A stretch of DNA of 64,000 bases from Pedobacter ghigonis (GCF_903166585.1 NZ_CAESCM010000006.1:124001-188000); one strand, 5' to 3'; shown: positions 43,345 to 52,626, counted from the stretch's first letter. Made by a program: numbers and translations. Notes: generated from the letters alone by a model not told the origin.

Positions 43345-45183
43345 TTACTTCTCAAACTTCTTATCCAGCTCTGCTAGAGTAATGGTTTGGATAATTGGTT
43401 TACCACTTACGCTAAAGTTAGGGGTTTTGCAGGCAAAAAGCTCATCAATAAGCGTATTCATTTCTTCTTGTGCAAGACTTGTACCCGCTTTAATGGCGCT
43501 GTTTTTAGCTAAGCTTCTGGCCAGGCTGTCGCGCTTATTTAATTTTAATTCCTGTTGAGAGTTTTTAAAGCCTTCAATCAGCTGCTCAAATAACTGTGTT
43601 TCATTAATGTTAGTGCTGCCCAGATCAACGGGTACACCTTCCACTACAAGGGTATTTTTGCCAAATTCGCGCACATCGAAACCCAGGCTTTTAATATCGT
43701 CTAACAAACTTTTGGCCAGTTCGAAATCGTGTGCATTGAGCGTAATGGTTTGCGGAAACAAACTTTGCTGTGATGCTCCTTTGCGGTCATCGAGATGTAC
43801 GAGAAAACGCTCGTAAAGGATTCGTTCGTGCGCCATTTGCTGATCGATAACCATTAAGCCAGATTTAATCTGCGAAACAATATAACGGTTGTGCAGCTGC
43901 ATATATTGCTTTTGCTTGGTCTCTAAAACAGCATCATCAGCCTCATAAAAGCTAGTCTGTTCTACTACGGGTTGCTCGGTTATATCGTAAAGTGTACCCC
44001 AGTTTTTGGCGCTGGGTTTGGCATCATAATTTCGTGGCGATGAAGCATAACCGGAAGTAGAACTTTTATCGCTGGCAAAAGGGTTAAAATCAGGATTGAA
44101 ATTAATGCTTGGTGGCACGATGTCTTCAACCGCTTTGTGCGTAATCATATTGCTAAAGCCCGTTTCCTGATCAAAATCAAGGGTAGGGGCAATATTATAG
44201 CGGCCGATAGAACGTTTAACTGCCGATTTTAAAATGGCATAGATCGATTTCTCGTCCAGGTATTTAATTTCGGTTTTAGTTGGGTGAACGTTTACATCAA
44301 TTTTTGCCGGATCGATCTCAATAAATAATACGTATAACGGATAACTGTCTTCGGGCAAAAGATCTTCGAAAGCCGAGCTTACCGCATGATTTAAATAGGG
44401 ATCTTTTATAAAACGGTTGTTTACAAAAAAGAACTGTTCGCCCCTTGTTTTTTTTGCAAATGCTGGCTTACCAATATATCCTTTCAGGTTAATAATGGTC
44501 GTTTCTTCCTCTACAGGTACCAGTCGTTCGTTATAGTTGTTGCCGAAAAGATGAACGATGCGTTGTTTCAAATTGCCCTTTGGCAGGTTAAAAATTTCTA
44601 CGCCATCGTGGTGCAGACTGAAAAAGACTTCAGGATGTGCGAGGGCTACCCGTTGAAATTCGTCAAGGATGTGGCGCATTTCTACAGGGTTACTCTTTAA
44701 GAAATTTCTGCGGGCCGGCGTATTGAAAAACAGGTTTTTAATCGAAATCTGTGTTCCGGCTGCAGTGGCTACTGGCTCTTGCCCGGTTACCTGCGCACCC
44801 TCAATAGAAATGCAGGTGCCAATTTCATCTTCGTACCGGCGGGTTTTCATTTCTACCTGCGCAATAGCAGCAATCGAAGCCATGGCCTCGCCACGGAAAC
44901 CCATGGTGCGGATGGCAAATAAATCTTCGGCCTTTTTTACCTTCGAGGTAGCATGGCGCTCGAAACACATGCGTGCATCGGTTACGCTCATTCCACAGCC
45001 GTTATCAATAATCTGAATCAGGGCTTTGCCTGCATCTTTTACTACCAGTTGAATTTTGTCTGCGCCGGCATCTATCGAATTTTCGAGCAATTCTTTTACT
45101 GCAGAAGCAGGTCGTTGAACAACTTCTCCTGCAGCAATCTGATTGGCAACAGCATCAGGCAATAAGTGAATAATATCAGTCAT
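43345..45183 (-). CDS. mutL: DNA mismatch repair protein MutL
   Basis: A 612-residue MutL with the GHKL ATPase motifs KELLENSIDAGAD (about 30-42), IDNGCGMS, RHATSK and MGFRGEAMASI (about 90-100), the transducer domain to about 330, a variable linker, and the C-terminal dimerisation domain (about 420-612). MutL couples MutS mismatch recognition to strand removal. The endonuclease motif of MutH-less species, normally DQHAxxExxxxE, reads DQQMAHERILYE here and the C-terminal CPHGRP site reads TPNFSVSGKP, so nicking activity is doubtful. Length and ATPase motifs are normal. Confidence 0.95.
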   Translation of the reverse strand: MTDIIHLLPDAVANQIAAGEVVQRPASAVKELLENSIDAGADKIQLVVKDAGKALIQIIDNGCGMSVTDARMCFERHATSKVKKAEDLFAIRTMGFRGEAMASIAAIAQVEMKTRRYEDEIGTCISIEGAQVTGQEPVATAAGTQISIKNLFFNTPARRNFLKSNPVEMRHILDEFQRVALAHPEVFFSLHHDGVEIFNLPKGNLKQRIVHLFGNNYNERLVPVEEETTIINLKGYIGKPAFAKKTRGEQFFFVNNRFIKDPYLNHAVSSAFEDLLPEDSYPLYVLFIEIDPAKIDVNVHPTKTEIKYLDEKSIYAILKSAVKRSIGRYNIAPTLDFDQETGFSNMITHKAVEDIVPPSINFNPDFNPFASDKSSTSGYASSPRNYDAKPSAKNWGTLYDITEQPVVEQTSFYEADDAVLETKQKQYMQLHNRYIVSQIKSGLMVIDQQMAHERILYERFLVHLDDRKGASQQSLFPQTITLNAHDFELAKSLLDDIKSLGFDVREFGKNTLVVEGVPVDLGSTNINETQLFEQLIEGFKNSQQELKLNKRDSLARSLAKNSAIKAGTSLAQEEMNTLIDELFACKTPNFSVSGKPIIQTITLAELDKKFEK

Positions 45184-45377
45184 GTATTAGGGCAAAGTGA
45201 ATTCGCTAAATTATGCAAAATAAGCTTAATGAACCGGAATTGTTTAAAACTCAACATGTAAATGACTGTGGGTAAACAGGATTAATTCATTTCTGAAGGA
45301 TTGGCATAAAAATGACGTAAATAAGTCGGTATCAAATCTGGATATGATCATTTACATTTGTTAACCGAATCAAAAAC

Positions 45378-45941
45378 ATGAAACTATCAGATAAAGTAAA
45401 AGCCCTTAGAAACGAGCATGGCTTTAGTCAGGAAGAATTAGCGAAACAAACACAATTGAGTTTGCGTACCATTCAACGCATCGAGCAGAATGAAACCGGG
45501 GCAAGAGGAGATACCATAAAAAGATTAGCGAAGGTTTTTGACTTAAGCCCGGTGGATTTAATCGGTCAGGTTGAAAAAGAACAAACTTATCTCTTTCCGC
45601 TCTTAAACCTATCTGCATTAAGTTTTATAATTTATCCGATATTAGGATTTATTGTTCCGCTAATTTTATGGTATTTTAAGCGAAATGAAGATCCCAGATT
45701 AAATGAAATGGGTAAAAAACTGCTCAACTTTCAAGCTACGTGGACATTGGTCATAACACTGATATATTCGGTAAGTTTATTCACTAAAATAATGCACCTT
45801 GGCGGACGCTTTAGTTTTTACACTTACCTGGTAATCCCTTTTTGTTTGTATGCTTTAAATTTTGTGTTCATCCTGATTAATACTTTTCGGACCAAAAATT
45901 TGAAAGAAGTAATTTATAAACCTGCAATTCCATTTTTCTAG
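45378..45941 (+). CDS. Xre-type HTH regulator with DUF4870-like membrane domain
   Basis: A 187-residue protein with an Xre helix-turn-helix at about 5-60 (SQEELAKQTQLSLRTIQRIE) and a C-terminal membrane part with three or four helices (about 72-175), including ILWYFKRNEDPRLNEMGKKL, the DUF4870 signature between helices. The arrangement suggests a membrane-tethered regulator that reacts to envelope state. A -7 box TACATTTG at 45353-45360 precedes the ATG by 17 bp, but the -33 element is unclear. It is divergent from mutL. Confidence 0.85.
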   Translation: MKLSDKVKALRNEHGFSQEELAKQTQLSLRTIQRIEQNETGARGDTIKRLAKVFDLSPVDLIGQVEKEQTYLFPLLNLSALSFIIYPILGFIVPLILWYFKRNEDPRLNEMGKKLLNFQATWTLVITLIYSVSLFTKIMHLGGRFSFYTYLVIPFCLYALNFVFILINTFRTKNLKEVIYKPAIPFF

Positions 45942-45963
45942 TGGTTGGTGTCTGCACCAACCA
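45942..45963. repeat. TGGTTGGTG hairpin, copy 1
   Basis: TGGTTGGTG (45942-45950), loop TCTG, CACCAACCA (45955-45963). It begins at the stop of the HTH gene. A second copy with matching base changes is at 57403-57426. Confidence 0.7.
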
Positions 45964-46066
45964 GCTTACCTACACCATTTACGTAAAACTGATAGTTAAA
46001 TCATTTTCACCTCTGTAAAACCGAAATTACAAAGTCAAATGCTTTCAATTTTCTATCTTTATCAAC

Positions 46067-47701
46067 ATGAAATCTAGTTTGTACAGCCTTTTGCTGGCTT
46101 TGTTGTTTACCTCTTGTGCCAAAAAAGAAGAAGTAGACGTAATGGTGTACAATGCAAAGGTGTACACCGTTAATGCAGGGTTTGATACTGTTGAGGCTTT
46201 TGCCGTAAAAAATGGTAAAGTTTTAAGTCTGGGTAATACGGCTGAAATCAGGGGTAAGTACAGTGCCAAAGAAGAAATTAATGCTGAAGGTACAGCGGTT
46301 TATCCTGGTTTTATTGATGCCCATGCCCATTTTTTTGGCTACGGACAAAGCCTGCAGACTGCCGATTTACGCGAAACAAAATCGTGGGACGAAGTGCTGA
46401 ACCGTTTAACCGTTTTTGCCAAAACCCATCCCGATGGCTGGTTAATTGGCAATGGCTGGGATCAAAACGATTGGGAAAACAAAGCTTTTCCAACTAATGA
46501 GAAGTTAACTAAACTGTTCCCAAATCGTCCGGTGTTTTTAAACCGGATTGATGGCCATGCCGCTATTGCCAACCAAAAAGCACTCATTGATGCCGGAATC
46601 AAAAGCCCTAAAAAACTAACCGGTGGCGATATGCTGACCGAAAATGGCAGGTTAACGGGCGTGTTGATCGATAATGCGGTAGCACTTGTAGAAAGCAAAA
46701 TTCCTTCGCCGGATGCCAAACAGGCCGAAAAGATTTTTACCGATGCCCAGCGGAACTGCTTTGCTGCTGGTTTAACTACGATTGATGATTGCGGATTAAG
46801 CTATCTGGCGGTTGAGTTTATAGAAAAACTTCAAAAAGAGCAGAAGCTCAAAATGAGGTTGTATGTGATGCTTTCTGATGCGCCCGAAAATTATAAATAC
46901 CTTTTTGCCCGTGGCCCCATTAAAACCGACCGGCTCAATGTACGTGCATTTAAAGTATATGCCGACGGAGCCTTAGGTTCGAGAGGTGCCTGTTTATTGC
47001 ATCCTTATAGTGATATGCCCAATAAAACAGGCTTCCTGCTTAGCAATCGGCAGCATTTTGAAGAAGTTGCAGCTAAAATAGCGGCGAATAATTTTCAGAT
47101 GTGTACCCATGCCATCGGCGATTCGGCCAACCGGGTAATACTTGATATTTACAGTAAAATTTTAAAAGGCAAAAACGATAAACGCTGGCGCATTGAGCAT
47201 GCACAGGTGGTGAATGCCAGCGATTTTAACTTGTTTGGTAAAGCGAGTATTGTGCCATCAGTGCAACCTACACACGCTACTTCAGATATGTATTGGGCCG
47301 GACAGCGTTTAGGTGCCGAAAGGTTAAAAGGTGCCTATGCCTACAAACAATTGTTAAAACAGAATGGTTGGATTCCATTGGGAACAGATTTTCCGGTAGA
47401 AAACATTAATCCGTTATTAACGTTTTATGCTGCAACGGTACGTACAGATGCAAAAGGTTTTCCGAAAGGTGGTTTTCAGGTCGAAAATGCCTTAACACCC
47501 GAAGAAGCTTTACGTGGAATGACCATTTGGGCGGCAAAAGCCAATTTTGAAGAACAGGAAAAAGGAAGCCTGGAAAAAGGTAAATTGGCCGATTTTGTAA
47601 TCCTCGATCACGATATTTTAAAAACAACACCACAAAATATATTAAAAACCAAAGTTTTAAAAACCTACCTGAACGGAGAAAAAGTATATGAAGCGAAGTA
47701 A
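46067..47701 (+). CDS. YtcJ-like amidohydrolase family lipoprotein
   Basis: A 544-residue protein with a lipoprotein signal (MKSSLYSLLLALLFTSC, Cys17) and a metal-dependent amidohydrolase (amidohydro_3) fold: VYPGFIDAHAHFFGYG (metal His pair), the WLIGNGWDQNDW segment typical of YtcJ, CTHAIGDSANRV, RRIEHAQ-like WRIEHAQVV and a late LGTDFPVENINPL Asp. It probably hydrolyses an amide or N-formyl group on an unknown substrate outside the cytoplasm. The last 14 bases overlap the start of the serine hydrolase gene, so the two are translationally coupled and may act on the same compound. Confidence 0.87.
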   Translation: MKSSLYSLLLALLFTSCAKKEEVDVMVYNAKVYTVNAGFDTVEAFAVKNGKVLSLGNTAEIRGKYSAKEEINAEGTAVYPGFIDAHAHFFGYGQSLQTADLRETKSWDEVLNRLTVFAKTHPDGWLIGNGWDQNDWENKAFPTNEKLTKLFPNRPVFLNRIDGHAAIANQKALIDAGIKSPKKLTGGDMLTENGRLTGVLIDNAVALVESKIPSPDAKQAEKIFTDAQRNCFAAGLTTIDDCGLSYLAVEFIEKLQKEQKLKMRLYVMLSDAPENYKYLFARGPIKTDRLNVRAFKVYADGALGSRGACLLHPYSDMPNKTGFLLSNRQHFEEVAAKIAANNFQMCTHAIGDSANRVILDIYSKILKGKNDKRWRIEHAQVVNASDFNLFGKASIVPSVQPTHATSDMYWAGQRLGAERLKGAYAYKQLLKQNGWIPLGTDFPVENINPLLTFYAATVRTDAKGFPKGGFQVENALTPEEALRGMTIWAAKANFEEQEKGSLEKGKLADFVILDHDILKTTPQNILKTKVLKTYLNGEKVYEAK

Positions 47702-49505
47702 ATTGTATGTCCTGGCTGCGGCAAGTTTTTTTAATATTTTATGTTTAGCCGCCTGTGCGCAAGAGCATGCCGTAAACGAGAAAAAACTAGCCATTGCCAA
47801 CAGTATTACCAGTACAACTGTATTATTGAATAATCAGGACGCGGTGGTGCCTTTAAAATCGCTCGATAAGAAGAATATTGCATCAGTAAGCCTGGGCTTT
47901 GCTTACAGCACCACTTTCGATAGTTTGGCTAATAAATATGCGAAGATTACTTCATTTTCGGCCGATGAGTATAAAGACAGCCTGAACCTCAATAATTTGG
48001 AGGATGATCTAAAATATTTCAATACAATTTTAATTGCCATTGATGATCAGCATGTAACCCAGGCCAAATACATCAATTTTATTAACAGCATAAGCAAAAA
48101 CAAGCAGGTTATCATTTCCTTTTTCGGTAATGGCCCGGGTTTAAAATCTTTCGATCTGCTGCAGTCGCCCATAATCTGGACGGTACAAAACAATACAGAT
48201 GCGGCCAATCTGTTACCTCAATATATTTTTGGAGGTATTGCCGCTACCAATAAATTAACTACTGCTTACTCCGCGCGTTATACCACGGGATCGGGCTTTA
48301 CCACCACAGCTACCCGTTTAAAATATACAGTACCCGAAGATGCAGGCTTAAACTCCAATAATTTAAAAGAAATTGATGCCATCGCAGCCGAAGCTATTGC
48401 CCAAAAAGCAACGCCCGGTTTGGTGGTTTTAGTAGCTAAAGACGGGAAAGTAATTTTTAATAAAGCCTACGGTACACATACCTATGATACTCAGCTGCCA
48501 GATAAGGTAACTGATATTTTCGACCTGGCTTCGGTAACCAAAGTTACCGCCACTACGCCTGCAGTAATGCGTTTGTTTGAAGAAGGGAAATTAAAATTGG
48601 ATACCAATATTGGTGCATATATCCCTAAAGCACGTACCACCCCGATGAACAACATTCAGGTGCGTGAGGTAATGTTGCACCAGGCAGGGTTTATTCCTTA
48701 CATCCCGTTTCACGATTATGTTAAAACCGGCGACTACAGCAGGGATTCGTCGGCCGCTTACCCTACCAAGGTAGCCGATAACTATTACATTAAAAAGGGC
48801 TTCTTTAAAGATTTTATGTGGCCTAAAATGCTCAACTCCCCAATTAAAACCCGTGGTAAATATGTATACAGCGATATCAGCATGTACGTAATGAAAGATA
48901 TTGTAGAACATATCAGCGAAGAGCCTTTAAATCAATATACGTACGAAAATTTTTATAAACCTTTGGGGATGCAAACTGCAGGCTTTTTGCCACGAAACCG
49001 TTTTAAACCCGAGCAGATTATTCCAACCGAAGATGATAAATATTTCAGGAAAACTTTACTGGTAGGCTATGTTCACGATCAGGGAGCGGCTTTGGCTGGT
49101 GGTATTTCCGGTCATGCGGGGTTATTTGCCAACGCAAACGATCTGGCCATTATTTACCAGATGTTGTTAAACCGTGGTACTTATGGTGGTGAAACCTATT
49201 TCAAAAATGCAACGGTAGATTTGTTTACTTCAAAACAATCGAATGTGAGTCGCAGGGGCCTTGGTTTCGACCGATGGGATCCCGATACAACCAAACATTA
49301 TCCATCTGAACTGGCTTCTCCGCAAACTTATGGCCACACGGGTTACACCGGTACCTGTGTTTGGGTAGATCCTTCACGGGGTTTGGTTTATGTGTTTTTA
49401 TCTAACAGGGTTAATCCAACCGTTACCGATAAACTGTCGAATTTAAAAATCAGAGGTCGGATAGAAGACGTGGTAAACAAAGCTATTGACGAATCAAAAA
49501 AATAA
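47688..49505 (+). CDS. Lipoprotein with GH3 C-terminal-like domain fused to beta-lactamase-type serine hydrolase
   Basis: A 605-residue lipoprotein (lipobox LAAC, Cys22). Residues about 30-205 look like the C-terminal alpha/beta domain of GH3 enzymes (SITSTTVLLNNQDAVVPLKS, VIISFFGNGPGLKS, QYIFGGIAATNKL) but without the catalytic GH3 barrel that should precede it. Residues about 225-600 are a class C beta-lactamase/esterase fold with Ser282-V-T-Lys285, Tyr394-Ser-Asp and His550-Thr-Gly. Larger Bacteroidota proteins carry the GH3 barrel, this domain and the serine hydrolase together; this looks like a shortened form. It may act on cell-wall muropeptides. Coupled to the upstream amidohydrolase. 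Confidence 0.82.
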   Translation: MKRSKLYVLAAASFFNILCLAACAQEHAVNEKKLAIANSITSTTVLLNNQDAVVPLKSLDKKNIASVSLGFAYSTTFDSLANKYAKITSFSADEYKDSLNLNNLEDDLKYFNTILIAIDDQHVTQAKYINFINSISKNKQVIISFFGNGPGLKSFDLLQSPIIWTVQNNTDAANLLPQYIFGGIAATNKLTTAYSARYTTGSGFTTTATRLKYTVPEDAGLNSNNLKEIDAIAAEAIAQKATPGLVVLVAKDGKVIFNKAYGTHTYDTQLPDKVTDIFDLASVTKVTATTPAVMRLFEEGKLKLDTNIGAYIPKARTTPMNNIQVREVMLHQAGFIPYIPFHDYVKTGDYSRDSSAAYPTKVADNYYIKKGFFKDFMWPKMLNSPIKTRGKYVYSDISMYVMKDIVEHISEEPLNQYTYENFYKPLGMQTAGFLPRNRFKPEQIIPTEDDKYFRKTLLVGYVHDQGAALAGGISGHAGLFANANDLAIIYQMLLNRGTYGGETYFKNATVDLFTSKQSNVSRRGLGFDRWDPDTTKHYPSELASPQTYGHTGYTGTCVWVDPSRGLVYVFLSNRVNPTVTDKLSNLKIRGRIEDVVNKAIDESKK

Positions 49506-49524
49506 ATCTAAAACGCAATTAATT

Positions 49525-50046
49525 ATGAAAAGTATCAAAGCATTAGCCTTTTTATTGCTCCTTGTGGTTGCATCAATCAATGTAAACGCACAGCAGATTA
49601 AAGATGGTGAAACCGTAAATGTAAACGGGATTGCAGTAACCTACACTATTGTAAATAAAGAAAAGGTAAATATTAAAGATCAGGATTTTGATCGGTATAA
49701 AGTTTTAGCCTCGGTAAAAAACAATACTGGTAAATCTTTTAATATCCGTTTGGCCAGTTCACTTGATCTTTCCGGAATATCTAATTCTAAAATTATAGAA
49801 TTGGATTGTGTAAATGCTACAGGTGCGAGGTTAACTTCAAAAAAGGTACAGGTAAGCATGAAAAGCCATTTAATTAATGTTACTTATGCCACAAAAGATA
49901 AAGACGGAAAGGCCATTACTGCGGTACTTCCGGTTACAGCCGGATATTATTTCGATGAGGGACAGGTGATAGAAAATGATGCTATTTTTATTGTACCAGC
50001 TGGTGAAACGCCACAGGTTTCGGTAAGGAGTTTGTTGAAGAATTAG
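49525..50046 (+). CDS. Secreted protein of unknown function, 173 residues
   Basis: The protein has a clear signal peptide (MKSIKALAFLLLLVVASINV, ending NAQ) and a beta-rich mature part with regularly spaced strands (VNVNGIAVTYTIVNKEKVNI, KVLASVKNNTGKSFNIRL, KVQVSMKSHLINVTYATK), consistent with an immunoglobulin-like fold. No cysteine pattern or catalytic motif is visible. ATG 49525 begins the signal peptide; the frame extends to 49486 but overlaps the previous gene. It is 19 bp after the serine hydrolase stop and is probably the last gene of that operon. No family recognised. Confidence 0.7.
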   Translation: MKSIKALAFLLLLVVASINVNAQQIKDGETVNVNGIAVTYTIVNKEKVNIKDQDFDRYKVLASVKNNTGKSFNIRLASSLDLSGISNSKIIELDCVNATGARLTSKKVQVSMKSHLINVTYATKDKDGKAITAVLPVTAGYYFDEGQVIENDAIFIVPAGETPQVSVRSLLKN

Positions 50047-50178
50047 ATCGTTTGAAGTTTAAGTTCAATATTTATCATTAAGTTAAAAAGATTAAGGTGA
50101 GGATTTAATTTAAGGTAGCTTAAAAGTAAGTGCGCTTAGGTAGTTGACTATTAAAGAAACTAATTTCAAGCATAACAG

Positions 50179-50661
50179 CTACCAGCGTTTATGTACGTCT
50201 CTAAATTTTATCATATCTACTAGTCTTTGTTCTTTTTCATTATCGAAACCACACATACTTTTAAATTCTTTTGGGTTTTCGTATGTCCCGAAAAGCATAT
50301 CCCACCAAACAATATCGCCATAATTATTGCTGTGTTTTTCTTCTAAGGTTTCGATATATTCGAAGCTTGGCTGCGCTGTAAAAAAGCTATAAACAGAAAT
50401 GAGTAATTCATTTTCGAATAAAAACCAGGTATTGGTTTGCTTTCCATCCTTATCCAGGTAATATACTCTTGCGGCACCGGCTACAATAAAGTATATGGTA
50501 TTGCTGGTTTCTCCAGCGTTTAATAATGTGGTTTTTCTTTTGAAGTTAACTACATTGCTGTTGTTAACGATTGCCGCTTTTAGTTCATCGCTAAGGGGAT
50601 AAATGAAGTTGAAAACGGTAAATAGACTTTGATAACCTTCCGGATAATTCTCTTTTAGCAT
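50179..50661 (-). pseudogene. Crp/Fnr sensor domain fused to the C-terminal tail of a sterol desaturase
   Basis: Residues 1 to about 107 are a cyclic-nucleotide-binding domain of a Crp/Fnr-like regulator (FKRKTTLLNAGETSNTIYFI, VYYLDKDGKQTNTWFLFENE, then FFTAQPSFEYIETLEE). The expected continuation with dimer helix and DNA-binding HTH is missing. From about residue 109 the chain reads HSNNYGDIVWWDMLFGTYEN and PKEFKSMCGFDNEKEQRL, which is the ending of sterol desaturase/fatty acid hydroxylase proteins of this phylum. Both parts are in one frame, with the junction near 50325-50345. The simplest reading is a deletion joining two neighbouring genes. The product would lack both DNA binding and the catalytic histidines. 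Confidence 0.75.
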
Positions 50662-50716
50662 AATTATTTTTTTAGCTGTACAGTATCATCGAGTAGGGAA
50701 TCATTTCAAATATAAG

Positions 50717-51559
50717 TTATTTGGTTAACGTTAGTTTATAAATTGTAGTTTTAAGTTCTTCCGTATCGCGGTCTTCACAAAGCAGAAATTCAATCTTGCC
50801 GCTGCTTTGTTTTAAAAAGGTAATCCCTTCGAATTTATGCTTAGCCGATATTTTGTGGCTAAAAGTTAATTTTAAGGTTTGTAGGTTTATGCTGCCGATA
50901 AAACTGCCTAGTATATCTCCATCTGCATATGTAGATTGGGTATCTTCTGCGGTTGCAATGAAAAATATTTCGTTTTTTACCAGCATAGCATCTGTAAAAG
51001 TAGATTCTATATGATCGATATTAGGAAGCTTAAAACCAACAAATTTAGCTTTATTCGCATCTGATAGATTGGTATCTTCAATAATAAATATTCCGTTCTT
51101 TTGCTCAGTTCCGTTGCCTCGGTTAAAAAGTAACCAGGTTGTGCCGGTATAAATTGCGCCTTCGAGGTTAAAGTTCTCGTCGTTTATATGGGCAATGGTT
51201 TTGAGCTTATTATAAGTAGGGGTGAGATCGTGCCGAATAACCTCTTGCGTTTTCAAATCGAATTCGATTATCAGGTTCCTTTTGCTGGTAGAGCCAGAGC
51301 CTAAGATGTACAGTTTGTCGCCATGTTGACAAAGAATTTCGAAATCGGGTTTTAGTGGTTTGGGGATGTTTTCCAAATTAATTAAGCCGGGATCAGATAA
51401 AATTTGAATTTTTCGAAGCTGACTGGTTTTGATGTTAAATTCATTCAGATAGCCGCTGTTATCGCCAATAATGTACAATAAATCTTTACTGAGGAATAAT
51501 CCGGAGGCAGAACCAATACCCTTGATTTCGGCAAAAACTGCTAAAGTTGTCGAATGCAT
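50717..51559 (-). CDS. DUF6929-like beta-propeller protein
   Basis: A 280-residue protein without a signal peptide, made of repeated beta-strand motifs such as LLYIIGDNSGYLNEFNIKTS, KLYILGSGSTSKRNLIIEFD and NEIFFIATAEDTQSTYADGD, consistent with a five- or six-bladed propeller. I recall this group as DUF6929 in Bacteroidota; the name is from memory and its function is unknown. It contains conserved FNLEGAIYTGTTWLLFNRGN and KFEGITF segments. Expression is probably independent: the upstream gene on this strand has a terminator at 51572-51601. Confidence 0.7.
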   Translation of the reverse strand: MHSTTLAVFAEIKGIGSASGLFLSKDLLYIIGDNSGYLNEFNIKTSQLRKIQILSDPGLINLENIPKPLKPDFEILCQHGDKLYILGSGSTSKRNLIIEFDLKTQEVIRHDLTPTYNKLKTIAHINDENFNLEGAIYTGTTWLLFNRGNGTEQKNGIFIIEDTNLSDANKAKFVGFKLPNIDHIESTFTDAMLVKNEIFFIATAEDTQSTYADGDILGSFIGSINLQTLKLTFSHKISAKHKFEGITFLKQSSGKIEFLLCEDRDTEELKTTIYKLTLTK

Positions 51560-51571
51560 GGTTTAAATTAA

Positions 51572-51601
51572 TAAAAAAAGCACCGGTTTTAGCCGATGCT
51601 T
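51572..51601 (-). terminator. Intrinsic terminator after the 2OG-Fe oxygenase gene
   Basis: On the minus strand AAGCATCGG pairs with CCGGTGCTT (nine bp, one G-T) around a six-base loop and is followed by seven T. It lies about 60 bp beyond the oxygenase stop, after a repeat module. Confidence 0.75.
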
Positions 51602-51609
51602 AAATTTTT

Positions 51610-51662
51610 AGAAAAAGATTGCCACGTCTCGATGAAAAATCGAGCCTCGCAATGACGATCCC
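51610..51662. repeat. Copy of the CTCGCAATGACGATCCC module
   Basis: The sequence carries GATTGCC, a small CTCGAT/ATCGAG hairpin and CCTCGCAATGACGATCCC, matching the right end of the element at 18617-18717. It abuts the oxygenase stop codon. Confidence 0.6.
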
Positions 51663-51663
51663 T

Positions 51664-52626
51664 TTATTTCTTCAATCCAATTTCTCTCAAGCGCTCATCC
51701 AGGTATTCGCCGGCAGTCATATCGCTGTAGGCTTTCGGGTGTTCGGCATCGATAGTTGAAGCTAAGCTGGTTAAATCCATATCACTGCGTGGGTGCAGGA
51801 AGAAAGGAACTGAGAAACGCGAAGTTTTCATCAGCTCGCGTGGCGGATTTACTACTCTGTGCGTTGTCGATTTTAATTTGTTATTGGTTAAGCGTTGTAA
51901 CATATCGCCAACGTTTACCACAATATCGGTATGGTGTGCTTTAATCGGAAGCCATTCATTGCTGCGGGTTAAAACTTCCAAACCGTCGGCGCTGGCACCA
52001 ATTAATAAAGTAATTAGGTTAATATCTTCGTGTGCGCCTGCACGTACCGCATCGTCCGGGATGGTTTCAGGATTTTCGATCGGGAAATAATGGATTCCCC
52101 TTAAAATTGAATTTCCGTTATGAACGTGTTTATCGAAATAATTAATCGGTAATTCTAAATAGGTAGCGATGGCACGTAATAAGTGCGTTCCGTTTTCTTC
52201 CAGTTTCTTGTAAATTTCGCCGGTAACCTTGTTAAATTCCGGTAATTCTGTTAAAACCTCATTATCCGGGTATTCATTTTTAACAGGGTCGCCATCTGTA
52301 ACCTCCTGACCAATTTGCCAGAATTCTTTCAAATCAGGCGTTTTAGCACCCTTAGCAGTTTCCTTGCCTGCACTGGTATAGCCGCGCTGGCCAGCCAGTT
52401 CGGGTTTTTCATATTTCCTTTTTGTTTCTACCGGTAAAGCGAAAGCTGCTTTAATGTTTTCGTAAAGCTTATCAATCAGCTCCTGGCTCAGGCCATGGTT
52501 GGTAATGGTTACAAAGCCCGAATCGTTAAAGGCTCTGCCCAGTTCATCAGAAAACTTTTTGCGTTCTTCTTCGGTGCCGTGAATGTACGAGCCTAAATCT
52601 AAACAAGGGATATAAGGTGTTGACAT
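51664..52626 (-). CDS. Isopenicillin N synthase-like 2-oxoglutarate/Fe(II) dioxygenase
   Basis: A 320-residue protein with the DIOX_N part (about 1-130, DSGFVTITNHGLSQELIDKL) and the 2OG-FeII_Oxy jelly roll (about 165-285). The metal ligands are visible as AGAHEDINLITLL (His, Asp) and STTHRVVNP (His), and the 2-oxoglutarate contact is RFSVPFF (Arg and Ser). It should hydroxylate or desaturate a small molecule with Fe(II), oxygen and 2-oxoglutarate. Plant-like members act in hormone or flavonoid metabolism; bacterial substrates are mostly unknown. Single gene with downstream terminator. Confidence 0.92.
   Translation of the reverse strand: MSTPYIPCLDLGSYIHGTEEERKKFSDELGRAFNDSGFVTITNHGLSQELIDKLYENIKAAFALPVETKRKYEKPELAGQRGYTSAGKETAKGAKTPDLKEFWQIGQEVTDGDPVKNEYPDNEVLTELPEFNKVTGEIYKKLEENGTHLLRAIATYLELPINYFDKHVHNGNSILRGIHYFPIENPETIPDDAVRAGAHEDINLITLLIGASADGLEVLTRSNEWLPIKAHHTDIVVNVGDMLQRLTNNKLKSTTHRVVNPPRELMKTSRFSVPFFLHPRSDMDLTSLASTIDAEHPKAYSDMTAGEYLDERLREIGLKK

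Noticed and set aside
43277..43558. 93-codon + strand frame at the mutL 3' end
   Set aside because: It overlaps conserved MutL coding on the other strand and a repeat; no family resemblance.
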